DNA of 10,346 nt, from positions 1-10,346 of the forward strand of contig JAEEXV010000121.1 of NCBI GenBank assembly GCA_016287975.1, given 5' to 3'. This DNA comes from Lentisphaeria bacterium. GTDB taxonomy: Bacteria; Verrucomicrobiota; Lentisphaeria; Oligosphaerales; Oligosphaeraceae. The notes beneath the pieces were generated by a model. The model ran no database searches. It was not told the DNA's origin and saw nothing but the letters and a program-made list of their open reading frames with translations. Position 1 is the first letter of the stretch. Each line of letters begins with the position of its first letter. Below, in pieces: positions 1 through 7,581 of the stretch. The translations under genes and the position numbers were made by a program.

Positions 1-291
<291 letters not shown>

Positions 292-304
292 TTGCATCGC
301 CTGG

Positions 305-332
305 CGCAGCCTGGGGGTTCCCCTGGGCTGCG
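305..332 (+). other. Stem-loop in the tuf-rpmG spacer
   Basis: Bases 305-316 pair with 321-332. This gives an outer 7-bp all-Watson-Crick stem (CGCAGCC with GGCTGCG), two G-U pairs, then G-C pairs around a GTTC loop. It starts 13 bp after the tuf stop codon. No T-tract follows directly, so it does not look like an efficient intrinsic terminator. It may pause polymerase, protect the tuf 3' end or mark an RNA processing site between the abundant tuf message and rpmG. A weaker GGTC/GACC hairpin (354-357 with 362-365) followed by TTTT at 370-373 lies just downstream and could reduce read-through. Function is inferred from structure only. Confidence 0.4.
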
Positions 333-410
333 ACGGGAGCAGAGTTCCGAGGGGGTCGGGCGACCGGCCTTTTCGGGGCGTGGATGCGAACCAGATAAGG
401 ACAGTTTCCC

Positions 411-563
411 ATGCCCTCCGAAATCATTACGTTGGCGTGCACCGAGTGCAAGCGCCGCAACTACACGACCTTGAAGAACAAGCGCAATACGCCTGGGCGC
501 CTTGAGAAGCGCAAGTATTGCCCGTTCGACAAGAAGACCACGGTTCACCGCGAAGTCAAGTAG
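411..563 (+). CDS. rpmG: 50S ribosomal protein L33, three-cysteine variant
   Basis: This 50-residue protein is the small zinc-ribbon or zinc-ribbon-derived component of the large ribosomal subunit. The start is ATG 411, with Shine-Dalgarno AAGGA at 397-401, 9 nt upstream; the stop is TAG 561-563. The L33 core [19 protein letters not shown] (residues 10-28) is unmistakable, and the tail TVHREVK is typical. Zinc-binding C+ forms have two CxxC pairs. Here Cys10/Cys13 and Cys37 are present, but the fourth position, residue 40, is Asp (KYCPFDKK). It may therefore bind zinc through Cys3-Asp, bind it weakly or not at all. Length matches the family. It sits between tuf and tRNA-Trp, as in many bacteria, and is probably cotranscribed with them. 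Confidence 0.96.
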   Translation: MPSEIITLACTECKRRNYTTLKNKRNTPGRLEKRKYCPFDKKTTVHREVK

Positions 564-602
564 TGTCGTTGCATTGGCGTTAGCCGTTGTGTTTTTCCCC
601 GC

Positions 603-678
603 AGGAGAGTAGCTCAATTGGTAGAGCAGCGGTCTCCAAAACCGCAGGTCACAGGTTCGATCCCTGCCTCTCCTGCCA
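603..678 (+). tRNA. trnW: tRNA-Trp (anticodon CCA), with encoded CCA end
   Basis: A complete cloverleaf can be drawn. The acceptor stem AGGAGAG 603-609 pairs with CTCTCCT 668-674, with discriminator G675 and a genome-encoded CCA at 676-678. The D arm contains AGCTCAATTGGTAGAGC. The anticodon stem GCGGT/ACCGC encloses the loop CTCCAAA, with anticodon CCA at 636-638, which reads UGG (Trp). The T arm contains GGTTCGATCC. No variable-arm insertion or intron is seen. The gene lies between rpmG and secE, a placement conserved in many bacteria, so the tRNA is probably cut out of the tuf-rpmG-secE-nusG transcript. No separate promoter was recognised in the 40 bp upstream. Confidence 0.97.
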
Positions 679-733
679 TTTTCTTTTCTTTTATTTTCAT
701 TTTCCATCCGTTGCACAATAGGCGAGGTCCGAT

Positions 734-934
734 ATGACGAACCCGATTCAAGCCATCCGCACGATTTACCAAGAGACCGTCGCGGAACTGAAGAAATGCA
801 CATGGCCGACGCGGAAGGAGTTGTACGAGTACGTGTCGGTGGTGCTGTCGGGGCTGGTGATCTTCACCGTGACCGTGATGGTGTATGACATCGTGTTCCA
901 GTTTGCGGTGAAATACATCACGGGCATGAACTAA
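734..934 (+). CDS. secE: Preprotein translocase subunit SecE
   Basis: This 66-residue protein is the small essential inner-membrane subunit that clamps SecY in the SecYEG protein-export channel. An N-terminal amphipathic segment carries the conserved signature ELKKCTWPTRKEL (about residues 17-30), followed by a single hydrophobic transmembrane helix at about residues 34-58. This is the short one-helix form found in most bacteria, not the three-helix form of E. coli. The start is ATG 734, with GAGG at 724-727 as ribosome-binding site 6 nt upstream; the stop is TAA 932-934. The position between tRNA-Trp and nusG is the classic one, so cotranscription with nusG, 44 bp downstream, is expected. 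Confidence 0.97.
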   Translation: MTNPIQAIRTIYQETVAELKKCTWPTRKELYEYVSVVLSGLVIFTVTVMVYDIVFQFAVKYITGMN

Positions 935-978
935 GCGTCTGGCGGACCGAGAGGGATTTTCATCAGGAGCGTATTTCG

Positions 979-1545
979 ATGGCAGAATCGGCATGGTATG
1001 TGATCCAGGTGATGTCGGGGCAGGAGAACCGCGTGCTGGCGCGTCTGAATACGAAGCGCGAGGCGAACCGTGCCGCCGGCATTGACGACGGGGTCGAGGA
1101 GATCCAGATCCCTGTGGATCGCGTGGAGACGCGCCGCAAGAGCGACAGCAAGGTCGTGGTGAAGGAGCGGAAGCGTTTTCCTGGCTACATTCTGATCAAG
1201 GCGAGCCTGTATGACGAGCAGGGGGAGCGCAAGGCGGAGACGTGGGACCTGGTGCGGAACACGGATGGGGTCATCGGGTTCATTGGCGGTGCCTCGCCTG
1301 CGCGGCTTTCGGAGGCGGATGTCGCTAACATGATGAAGATGGAGGCGGAGGGCGCGACGCCGAAGCCGCGGATTCAGTACAAGATTGGCGAGACGGTGCA
1401 GCTCAAGGGCAGCGCGTTCATTGGCTACGAGGGCGTGATTGAGAGCATCGACAATGAGCGGCAGCGTCTGAAGGTCTCCGTGAACATCTTCGGGCGGGCG
1501 ACACCAGTGGAGATCGGCATCGACGAGGTCGAGCGGCCGCAGTAG
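979..1545 (+). CDS. nusG: Transcription termination/antitermination factor NusG
   Basis: This 188-residue protein binds RNA polymerase, promotes processive elongation, and links polymerase to Rho or to ribosomal protein S10. The N-terminal NGN domain (about residues 1-120) begins AWYVIQVMSGQE and contains the RKRFPGYILIK core strand and NTDGVIGFIGG. The C-terminal KOW domain (about 132-188) contains the motif around GSAFIGYEGVIESID and the closing IFGRATPVEIGIDEVE. The start ATG 979 has AGGAG at 965-969, 9 nt upstream; the stop is TAG 1543-1545. Length is normal. It is the last gene of the tuf-rpmG-trnW-secE-nusG block and is followed directly by a strong terminator. The usual downstream partner rplK is absent here. 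Confidence 0.98.
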   Translation: MAESAWYVIQVMSGQENRVLARLNTKREANRAAGIDDGVEEIQIPVDRVETRRKSDSKVVVKERKRFPGYILIKASLYDEQGERKAETWDLVRNTDGVIGFIGGASPARLSEADVANMMKMEAEGATPKPRIQYKIGETVQLKGSAFIGYEGVIESIDNERQRLKVSVNIFGRATPVEIGIDEVERPQ

Positions 1546-1571
1546 ATTTGACAGCGTGCAGTTGTTTTCAG

Positions 1572-1606
1572 AAAAGCCAGATGATGGAAGTCATCTGGCT
1601 TTTTTT
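1572..1606 (+). terminator. Intrinsic terminator after nusG
   Basis: A perfect 10-bp inverted repeat, AGCCAGATGA (1575-1584) and TCATCTGGCT (1591-1600), encloses the 6-nt loop TGGAAG. A T-tract follows at 1600-1606, and A residues precede the stem at 1572-1575, which would extend pairing to the T-tract and allow some function on the opposite strand. It lies 27 bp after the nusG stop. It should end the tuf-nusG transcript and insulate it from the secreted-enzyme genes that follow. Confidence 0.93.
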
Positions 1607-1647
1607 GTGTTCCGTGTGACAGGCAACAAGGATTGGGGTTTACGACG

Positions 1648-4260
1648 ATGAAGCGGATCTGGATGATGGCGTTGGTGGCGTTGGCGCTGTGGGCGAGGTC
1701 GTCGCAGGCGATGCCTTCGGTGGACGGGCAGTCGATGCTGTCGGAGGCGGGATTTTCCTTTGTGATCGAGACGGGGGACAATCCAGTCTCGCGGGAGGTG
1801 TGCTTTCCCGCGGTGGAGCGGAAGACGGGGCACACGGTGTGCCTGGCCTTTCGGATGTATCTGCGCAGCCCCTGGCCAGGCGGCTGGAATCCGCTGACGG
1901 CGTGGGAACTGAACGGCGTGCCGATGAAGAAGACGACGGCGGGGAACCGCTGGCGCCTGCTTGGGCGCGGCGAGGCGATGTTCACCACCCTCAAGGGGAG
2001 CGAGCGCCTGGAGTGGTGGCGCGGCAACCAGTTGATGACGCTGTTCGGGCCAGGCAGCGGCGAGGTGGACAAGCGCATTGCCGCGCCTCGTGAATGCGGG
2101 TATGACTATCTCCTCGACATCTCGGATCTGGTGCACTATGTCGAGCCTGGCGCCGACGGGCGGGTCGAGGCGGCGGTGGAGAATCGGCTGAAGTTGACGA
2201 ACCTGATGCTGAAGCGGTGGGCGCCCAAGGATCGGACGATCGACCTGGTCGTCGAAGGGCTGCGCGTGGTGCAGATGCCAGAGGCGGAGGTCGAGAAGCG
2301 GCGTCCAGCCGAGCAGCCGATTGCCTTTTCGCCGACGAAGGCGGCGGCGCGGCTGGCGTCGGCGGCGGGGAGCGTGACGGTGACGGAGTCGGGCGGCGCG
2401 GTCGTCGAAGTGCAGGGGGAGCGCTACTATCTGGAGAGCGCCTTCTCGTATCCTGCCAGGCCCGCGATGCGCTTCAACCGCCTTGGCGTGGGGGCGGGCG
2501 CTGGCGCGGAGAAGGCCTGGCGTCCGAAAGTGCGGCAGGTGGACGGGGCGACCGCCGAGGTCGTCGCGACGGGGGCGGGATACCGTGTCACGCAACGGCT
2601 GTCGCTCCAGGGGGACGCCCTGTCGATCCAGACGACGGTGAAGAATCTCGGGAAGGATGCGCTGGGGTGCCAGGTGACGCAACTGCTGGGGACGCCTGGG
2701 CTGCTGAAGGCGGGACAGTGGTTCCTGGGCGGGAACGACGACCAGGAGAAGGCCGATGGACTGGGCAGCAATCCGACGGTGATGACGGCGCAGGAGCGCA
2801 GTGCGCTGGGACTGGTCGCGGAGGACGAGGCGACGCGCAACCACATCGTCGCGGAGCGCCGAAACAACACGGTGTCCATGCATGAGCCAAACGTGGGCAT
2901 TCCTGGCGGCGCGGAGGCGACTCTGGAGTATACGCTCTATCTCCTGCCTTCACCCGACTATTTTGCGCTGGTGAATCGGGTGCGGCGCGCGTGGGGCGTG
3001 AACCAGCGCCTCGTCGGGCCGTTCTGCTTCGGCGCGCCGCCTCCAGGGCTGGAGTGCGCGGTCGCGGCGTTGCCGCCGTGGGTCGAGTATGCGTGGAAGC
3101 CAGGGAAACGGCTGACGCGGGAGCAGTATCGCGCGCAGTTGCAGAAGGAGATCGCGGCGCTGCGGAAGTCGCATCCAGGGATCACGCTGCTCGCGATGTG
3201 CGAGTGCAACCTGGTGACGATCGACAAGGGGGACGTCCCAGGCGGGGAGCGGCTGCCGAAGACGGGGAATGTGTGCGAGGGCGTCTACGGCTACCTGATG
3301 AGCCATGAGCAGTCCAGGCTCCTGGCGGCGCACCCGCTGGCGGATTCCATGCTGCGGAGCAAGGACGGGCGGATCTATGTGGATACCTTCTACCCCGCCG
3401 AGCCGTGCCTGGATCTGCAGGTGCAGATTGAAAAGGGCAACGGGCGCTTTCGGCAGGCGATGGAGCAGTTCACCTGGCTCACGACGGAGGTCGGTTTCGA
3501 CGGAATCTACTTCGACCAGTTCGCGCCAGGGTGCAACGGCGGCGTCCACCGCAAGGACCGCTGCTCCTTCGACCGCTGGGACGGGCGCACCGTCATCCTG
3601 GCGCAGGACGGCACCATCGCCGAGAAACTCTACGACTACGCGCTGACGGGGACGTCGGGACGCGTGGAGTTGATCCAAGGGTTGCTGAAACGCGGAAAGT
3701 TCTTCGTGGCGAATACGCAGCCAATCACGAAAGCGACAGCGGTGGCGGGGACGATGCGCTTCATGGAGATGGAAAGCGACAATATCGCGCCGATCCTGGC
3801 CGCGACGGGCAGGCCGCCGCTGTGCCGCCAGGAGCTGATGTGCCAGTTGTCGTGCGCGCCGATCGCGCTGGGCATCCGTCCGCCGCGCTACAGCGCGGAT
3901 CCGAAGGAGCGCGCGCGTCTGCTGCATCGCGCGGTGATCCTGGGGCTGCGGCACGGGGTGGTCTACTATCTCTACAACAAGTGGGTGGATCTCAAGGTGG
4001 GCGGCTACGGGATCATCAGCAAGATGTTCCCGATCACGCCAGTCGAACTGGGGGAGGGCTTTGTGGTCGGCAAGGAGCGCATTCTGACGGCGGTCACGCG
4101 CGGCTTTGTGACTGCCTCGAAGCCGAAGGCGGTGCACGTCTTCGACCCGCATGGACGGGAGCGTCCTGGCGAGGCGGAGACGGTGCAGGTCCCAGGCGGC
4201 TGGCGCACCACGGTGAAACTGGCGGACTGGCAGGAATCCGCCGCGATCATCCTGGAGTAG
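1648..4260 (+). CDS. Large secreted glycoside-hydrolase-like protein (TIM-barrel type), family not assigned
   Basis: The protein has 870 residues from ATG 1648. An in-frame TTG at 1633 only adds MGFTT before the signal peptide, so the ATG is preferred, although its ribosome site is weak (GGGG about 8 nt upstream). MKRIWMMALVALALWARSSQA is a clear signal peptide ending in SQA, so the product is exported. Residues about 25-440 look beta-rich and resemble the N-terminal sandwich of retaining glycosidases, for example YRVTQRLSLQGDALSIQTTV. Residues about 445-780 look like a TIM barrel, with strand ends LLAMCECN (Cys518-Glu519) and VGFDGIYFDQF (615-625), where Asp618 and Asp623 are candidate catalytic or substrate-binding acids. 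A C-terminal beta domain closes the protein. Polysaccharide or glycoside cleavage is inferred from architecture; no GH family is recognised. The next gene starts 3 bp later, implying coupling. The gene contains no CCGG site. Confidence 0.75.
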   Translation: MKRIWMMALVALALWARSSQAMPSVDGQSMLSEAGFSFVIETGDNPVSREVCFPAVERKTGHTVCLAFRMYLRSPWPGGWNPLTAWELNGVPMKKTTAGNRWRLLGRGEAMFTTLKGSERLEWWRGNQLMTLFGPGSGEVDKRIAAPRECGYDYLLDISDLVHYVEPGADGRVEAAVENRLKLTNLMLKRWAPKDRTIDLVVEGLRVVQMPEAEVEKRRPAEQPIAFSPTKAAARLASAAGSVTVTESGGAVVEVQGERYYLESAFSYPARPAMRFNRLGVGAGAGAEKAWRPKVRQVDGATAEVVATGAGYRVTQRLSLQGDALSIQTTVKNLGKDALGCQVTQLLGTPGLLKAGQWFLGGNDDQEKADGLGSNPTVMTAQERSALGLVAEDEATRNHIVAERRNNTVSMHEPNVGIPGGAEATLEYTLYLLPSPDYFALVNRVRRAWGVNQRLVGPFCFGAPPPGLECAVAALPPWVEYAWKPGKRLTREQYRAQLQKEIAALRKSHPGITLLAMCECNLVTIDKGDVPGGERLPKTGNVCEGVYGYLMSHEQSRLLAAHPLADSMLRSKDGRIYVDTFYPAEPCLDLQVQIEKGNGRFRQAMEQFTWLTTEVGFDGIYFDQFAPGCNGGVHRKDRCSFDRWDGRTVILAQDGTIAEKLYDYALTGTSGRVELIQGLLKRGKFFVANTQPITKATAVAGTMRFMEMESDNIAPILAATGRPPLCRQELMCQLSCAPIALGIRPPRYSADPKERARLLHRAVILGLRHGVVYYLYNKWVDLKVGGYGIISKMFPITPVELGEGFVVGKERILTAVTRGFVTASKPKAVHVFDPHGRERPGEAETVQVPGGWRTTVKLADWQESAAIILE

Positions 4261-4263
4261 GCG

Positions 4264-6129
4264 ATGCGACGGGAGCTGCTGGCGATTCTTCTGGGGATGA
4301 TGGCGCTGCATGGGGGCGAAGCGGCGTCGGAGCGCGTCCTCTTCGGGCCGTGGCGCAGTTTCATGAATGCGGACGCGCGGGTGGAGGAACTGGGCAACGC
4401 CTTCGTCTACTACACGCACATCCACCACCGCGGGCGCTACATCGATGAAAAGATCGCGGCGTGCCGACAATCCAACAAGCCTTTTGTGCTGGCGGAGATC
4501 ATTCCGCGAAATCGGCTGCGCCTCCCGCGGGAGAGGATGTACGAGGGGTATGTGGCGCCAGAGCGGATGACGGCGCTCCTGAAGGAGGCAGGGCCGCTTT
4601 ATCTGGGGCGGCTGGTCTGCGGCGAATACGGCGGCATGCTCTTCTGGGCGGAGACCTCGCTGGGGGAAAAACAGGAGTATCCCCGAATGCCGTCGGCGCG
4701 GGATCTGGAGGAGGCACGGAGCCATTACTATGCGGTGCTGAAGGAGTATACCGACAAGGAGCGGTCGCTGGTGCCTGGGCCGCTGATCGGCCTGTGCTCT
4801 GGCAGCAGTTTCCCGCCGCCAGGGATCTTCGACCGCTTTGCGCTGGAGATGATGCCTGGCGATCCAGAGCGCATGGCCCCTGCGGTGCGCGGGGTCTCCC
4901 GCGCCTATGGCACTGGCGACTTCTACACGCTCGTCGCGGCTGGCTGGTATGGCGGGGGGCGCTGGGATCCGCTTTTCCTGAAGCGTTTCCGCGTCGCCCT
5001 CAACTACGCCTATCTCGCAGGTTTCCAGGGGATCTTCGTTGAATCGGGCTTCTCTGGCTTCAAGGGCTACGGCAACCACCTCGCGATCGACGATCCGATG
5101 GTGGTCGAATTCCGCCGCATCATGCGCGAGTTCCGCGGGTTCTGCGAACGCGACCGACGGCCCGCTGGCGGCCCCGAGGCGCCGATGGCCTTCCTGCAGG
5201 GCAATCTGGATGGGTATCCTGGCCTCTGGACGAACTGCGTGTGGGGGCAATATGGCAATCCCGCCTTCTCGGCGGGGGAGCCTGAGCATGGGTGGCGGCT
5301 GATGGGGGAAATCTTTCGGAAGCGCCCCTGGCACGACAATCTCCTGCAAGGGGCGCGGGACGCCTCGGGGCAGCCGCCCTGCGGGATGTATGACCTGGTG
5401 CCCGCCAGCGCTTCCCTGGAGGCGCTGCGGCGCTACCAGTTGCTGGTGGTGCCAGGGTGGAACACCATGACCGACGAACTCTATGCGCGCCTTTGCGAGT
5501 ATGTGCGCGGGGGCGGGACGCTGCTGATGACGCTGGGCCAATTGCGCGTGAACACCCGTCGCGACGAGCCGATGCGCCTCTATCGCGACGGCGATCTGCG
5601 CGAACTCTTCGGCGTGCGCGTCGATGGCTTCGCGGACGCGCCCGTGACTGGCATCAAGTTCTGCCGCGCGGAATCGGGGGCGGGACGCTTCCGCTGGCCA
5701 GACTGGGGGGATGTCTGCGACCCGAAATTCGGCGGCGGCGCATTCCAGGCAGGACGCCTCGTGGAGAACCGCGCGACGGTGCTGGCGAAGAGTTCGCGGC
5801 ACTTTGTGGACAATGCGTCAACCGCATCCGCGCGCCAGCCAGTGCTGCTGGAGCATGCGTTGGGCAAGGGCCACGCGCTGCTGGTCAACGCGGCGTGCTT
5901 CCCGGGGGATCCCGCGATCTTCGACTTCGAGCGCACCTGCCTGGAGACGCTGATGCGCGGCATGCAGCCTGCGGAACTGCCTGTCATCGCCTCGGAGAAA
6001 CTGCGCTACGCCGTCTACGGCAAGGTCGTCTATGTGCTGAACACCGACTTCGACCTGGACGGCACCTTCATCCTCGGCGACCGCAAATACCAAGTCGCGC
6101 CGATGCAGTTGCTCCGAATCGAACGATGA
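4264..6129 (+). CDS. Secreted GH42-like two-domain protein (TIM barrel plus class I amidotransferase-like domain)
   Basis: The protein has 621 residues. ATG 4264 lies 3 bp after the preceding stop, and its ribosome site GGAG (4254-4257) lies in the end of the upstream gene, pointing to translational coupling. MRRELLAILLGMMALHGGEA is a likely signal peptide. Residues about 25-340 look like a TIM barrel. LVCGEYGGM (Glu121) and GFQGIFVESGF (Glu260) are plausible strand-end acids, and the latter resembles GFDGIYFDQF of the upstream protein. From about residue 380, RRYQLLVVPGWNTM and YVRGGGTLLMTLG match the trimerisation or class I glutamine-amidotransferase-like domain of GH42 beta-galactosidases, with no visible catalytic Cys. 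A short beta domain ends the protein. A glycoside-acting enzyme is the best inference; substrate unknown. It is convergent with the isomerase-like gene, 43 bp away. Confidence 0.68.
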   Translation: MRRELLAILLGMMALHGGEAASERVLFGPWRSFMNADARVEELGNAFVYYTHIHHRGRYIDEKIAACRQSNKPFVLAEIIPRNRLRLPRERMYEGYVAPERMTALLKEAGPLYLGRLVCGEYGGMLFWAETSLGEKQEYPRMPSARDLEEARSHYYAVLKEYTDKERSLVPGPLIGLCSGSSFPPPGIFDRFALEMMPGDPERMAPAVRGVSRAYGTGDFYTLVAAGWYGGGRWDPLFLKRFRVALNYAYLAGFQGIFVESGFSGFKGYGNHLAIDDPMVVEFRRIMREFRGFCERDRRPAGGPEAPMAFLQGNLDGYPGLWTNCVWGQYGNPAFSAGEPEHGWRLMGEIFRKRPWHDNLLQGARDASGQPPCGMYDLVPASASLEALRRYQLLVVPGWNTMTDELYARLCEYVRGGGTLLMTLGQLRVNTRRDEPMRLYRDGDLRELFGVRVDGFADAPVTGIKFCRAESGAGRFRWPDWGDVCDPKFGGGAFQAGRLVENRATVLAKSSRHFVDNASTASARQPVLLEHALGKGHALLVNAACFPGDPAIFDFERTCLETLMRGMQPAELPVIASEKLRYAVYGKVVYVLNTDFDLDGTFILGDRKYQVAPMQLLRIER

Positions 6130-6130
6130 T

Positions 6131-6160
6131 GGGGGCGCCGAAGTCGGGCGGGCCCCCCCC
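6131..6160. other. GC-rich stem-loop between convergent genes
   Basis: GGGGGC (6131-6136) can pair with GGCCCCC (6152-6157), with further pairs possible inside (CCG 6138-6140 with CGG 6149-6151, leaving one bulge). It fills most of the 43-bp gap between two genes that end face to face, the place for a shared transcription end. There is no T-tract on either side, so intrinsic termination is uncertain. The eight-C run at 6153-6160 is also a place where sequencing length errors occur, but no coding frame crosses it. Confidence 0.3.
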
Positions 6161-6172
6161 TTGCCATGGCGG

Positions 6173-7531
6173 TCAGTTTTCGACGGCGACAACCTCGATG
6201 CCTAGCCACTTGCAGAAGATCTTGAGGGGCTGGACGACGTCGGCGTGGATGACGGAGTAGTGGTGCTCGAAGCCGCGGTCCATCACGGTGTCGATGACTT
6301 TCTGGGCGGGGGCGTCGAAGCGGACGCGCAGGGGATTCCCGCGCAGGAATGCCTCGGTGTCGACGGCCTCGCCTGGGACGATCAGCATGCGGTTTTTGCC
6401 GTCGGCGTCCGTGTCGAATTTGGCGATGGTGACGCGCCCTGGCTTGAGGGGGAAGTCGCAGGTGAGGCCCTTTTTGTCGCCGCCGTCGACGCGCATGTGC
6501 ATTCGGAAGGTGGTTTCCTTGAAGTCGCGGCAGAGTTTTGTGGGGGCGGCGCCGCAGTGCCAGATGACGCCTGTGTTGTCCTTTTCGTCGAAACTGATGA
6601 GGTCGACGAAGAAGGCGATGCCGCCGTTGGCGAGGTATTCGAGGAGTTTCATGGTGACGGCGCCGTTGACGTCGCCCTCGCAGGAGGTGCCGAGGCCGCA
6701 GTTCGAGAGCATTCCGAGGACGGCGCAGGGGGCGATGCCGAAGATGTCGGAGAGTTCGGGCCAGCAGCGCACCGCGTATCCAGTGAGGCGGTACTTTTTG
6801 GCGACGGCGACGAATGCGCCGAAGAGCCGGGCGGCGAGTTCAAGGTCGTTGTCGCCCACCTGGAAGCAGCTGGCGGCGTTTGCCTGGACGGTCTTGCGGG
6901 CCTCGTCGAGTTCGGGGCCTGCGAGGGCGCGGGCGGTTTCGACGACCTCCAGCAGATCGAGCACCTCCACGGTGGTTCCGAAGTCGCGGCGGAGCTGCAG
7001 TTCATCGAAGTTCGAGGTGTAGAAGCCAGGGACGCGTCCGCCCGCAAGGCCGAGTTTGAGGTCCTTGAGGCCGGCGATGGCGCGGACGGCGGCGACGGGG
7101 GCGGCGAGTTTCGCGGCGGCCTCCTCGGGCAGCGCGAAGGTGAAGCTGTATTGCTTGCGGAGGCGGTTGAGGCCGTGCGCGGCCATGTTGGCGCCGCAGA
7201 AGGAGTTCTGCTCCCACATCTTGCCTGGGCCAGGCACTTCGGGATTGGCGAGCAGCAGGATCGGCACGTTGAGGCGCGAGGCGGCGGCGGGGATCATCGC
7301 GCCTGCGGGGAAGGTGACGAAGTACATGACGACCGCGTCGACGCGCGCGGCCATGAAGGCCTCCGCCTGGCGGATGGAACTCGCCTCGTCGCAGACGAGC
7401 CCGTCGAAGAGGATTTCGGTGTCGGGGAGCGTCCGCAGATTGCCGACGGTCGTCTCGACGATCTTTTCGATTTTGGGGGTGAGCCAGCTGGCTTTGGTGA
7501 AGGCGAAGACGCCGATCTTCAGGTTGCGCAT
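6173..7531 (-). CDS. L-fucose/L-arabinose isomerase-like protein
   Basis: The protein has 452 residues. The preferred start is ATG at 7531-7529, where the family's first strand (MRNLKIGVFAFTKASW) begins and AAAGGGA lies 9 nt upstream. A TTG at 7585 would add 18 low-complexity residues and is unlikely. This superfamily (FucI/AraA fold, COG2407 type) interconverts aldoses and ketoses using a divalent metal. Family-like stretches are LAGGRVPGFYTSNFDE, SCEGDVNGAVT, FVDLISFDEKDN and WHCGAAP. Likely metal ligands are Glu285, Asp310 and a histidine of the C-terminal pair His423/His424; His325 lies in the HCG motif. Members of this group often have unknown sugar specificity, and some are not true isomerases. 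The protein is cytoplasmic, with no signal peptide. It lies 50 bp downstream of the Gfo/Idh/MocA gene on the same strand and probably shares its transcript. Confidence 0.88.
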   Translation of the reverse strand: MRNLKIGVFAFTKASWLTPKIEKIVETTVGNLRTLPDTEILFDGLVCDEASSIRQAEAFMAARVDAVVMYFVTFPAGAMIPAAASRLNVPILLLANPEVPGPGKMWEQNSFCGANMAAHGLNRLRKQYSFTFALPEEAAAKLAAPVAAVRAIAGLKDLKLGLAGGRVPGFYTSNFDELQLRRDFGTTVEVLDLLEVVETARALAGPELDEARKTVQANAASCFQVGDNDLELAARLFGAFVAVAKKYRLTGYAVRCWPELSDIFGIAPCAVLGMLSNCGLGTSCEGDVNGAVTMKLLEYLANGGIAFFVDLISFDEKDNTGVIWHCGAAPTKLCRDFKETTFRMHMRVDGGDKKGLTCDFPLKPGRVTIAKFDTDADGKNRMLIVPGEAVDTEAFLRGNPLRVRFDAPAQKVIDTVMDRGFEHHYSVIHADVVQPLKIFCKWLGIEVVAVEN

Positions 7532-7581
7532 GGATTCGGTTCCCTTTGGGTGGTTGGAGGATGATGGATGAAAACTGCTTT

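Noticed and set aside
614..994. Minus-strand frames crossing tRNA-Trp, secE and nusG
   Set aside because: They run through a tRNA and conserved essential genes; one product includes the translated antisense of the tRNA, a common spurious annotation (GRGRDRTCDLRFWRPLLYQL type).
1548..1553. Perfect TTGACA hexamer just after nusG as promoter for the secreted-enzyme genes
   Set aside because: No acceptable -10 lies 15-19 bp downstream (the region reads CAGAAAAGC), and the nusG terminator would stop the transcript at once.
1591..2883. A 430-codon minus-strand frame opposite the first secreted enzyme
   Set aside because: Arg/His/Pro-rich low-information product, no ribosome site recognised, and its far end runs into the nusG terminator stem; best explained as a shadow.
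2950..5802. A 950-codon open frame on the minus strand spanning both secreted-enzyme genes
   Set aside because: It lies antisense across two genes that have signal peptides, sensible spacing and recognisable motifs. Its translation is dominated by Arg, His, Pro, Gln and Ala, typical of a GC-rich antisense shadow, and shows no domain pattern.
6153..6160. Run of eight C as a phase-variable tract
   Set aside because: It lies in the gap between convergent genes, outside both coding frames and any recognised promoter, so a length change would have no evident effect.
6245..7564. A 439-codon plus-strand frame opposite the isomerase-like gene
   Set aside because: Gly/Asp/Val/Glu-rich translation without motifs, exactly antisense to a gene with clear family signatures; shadow.
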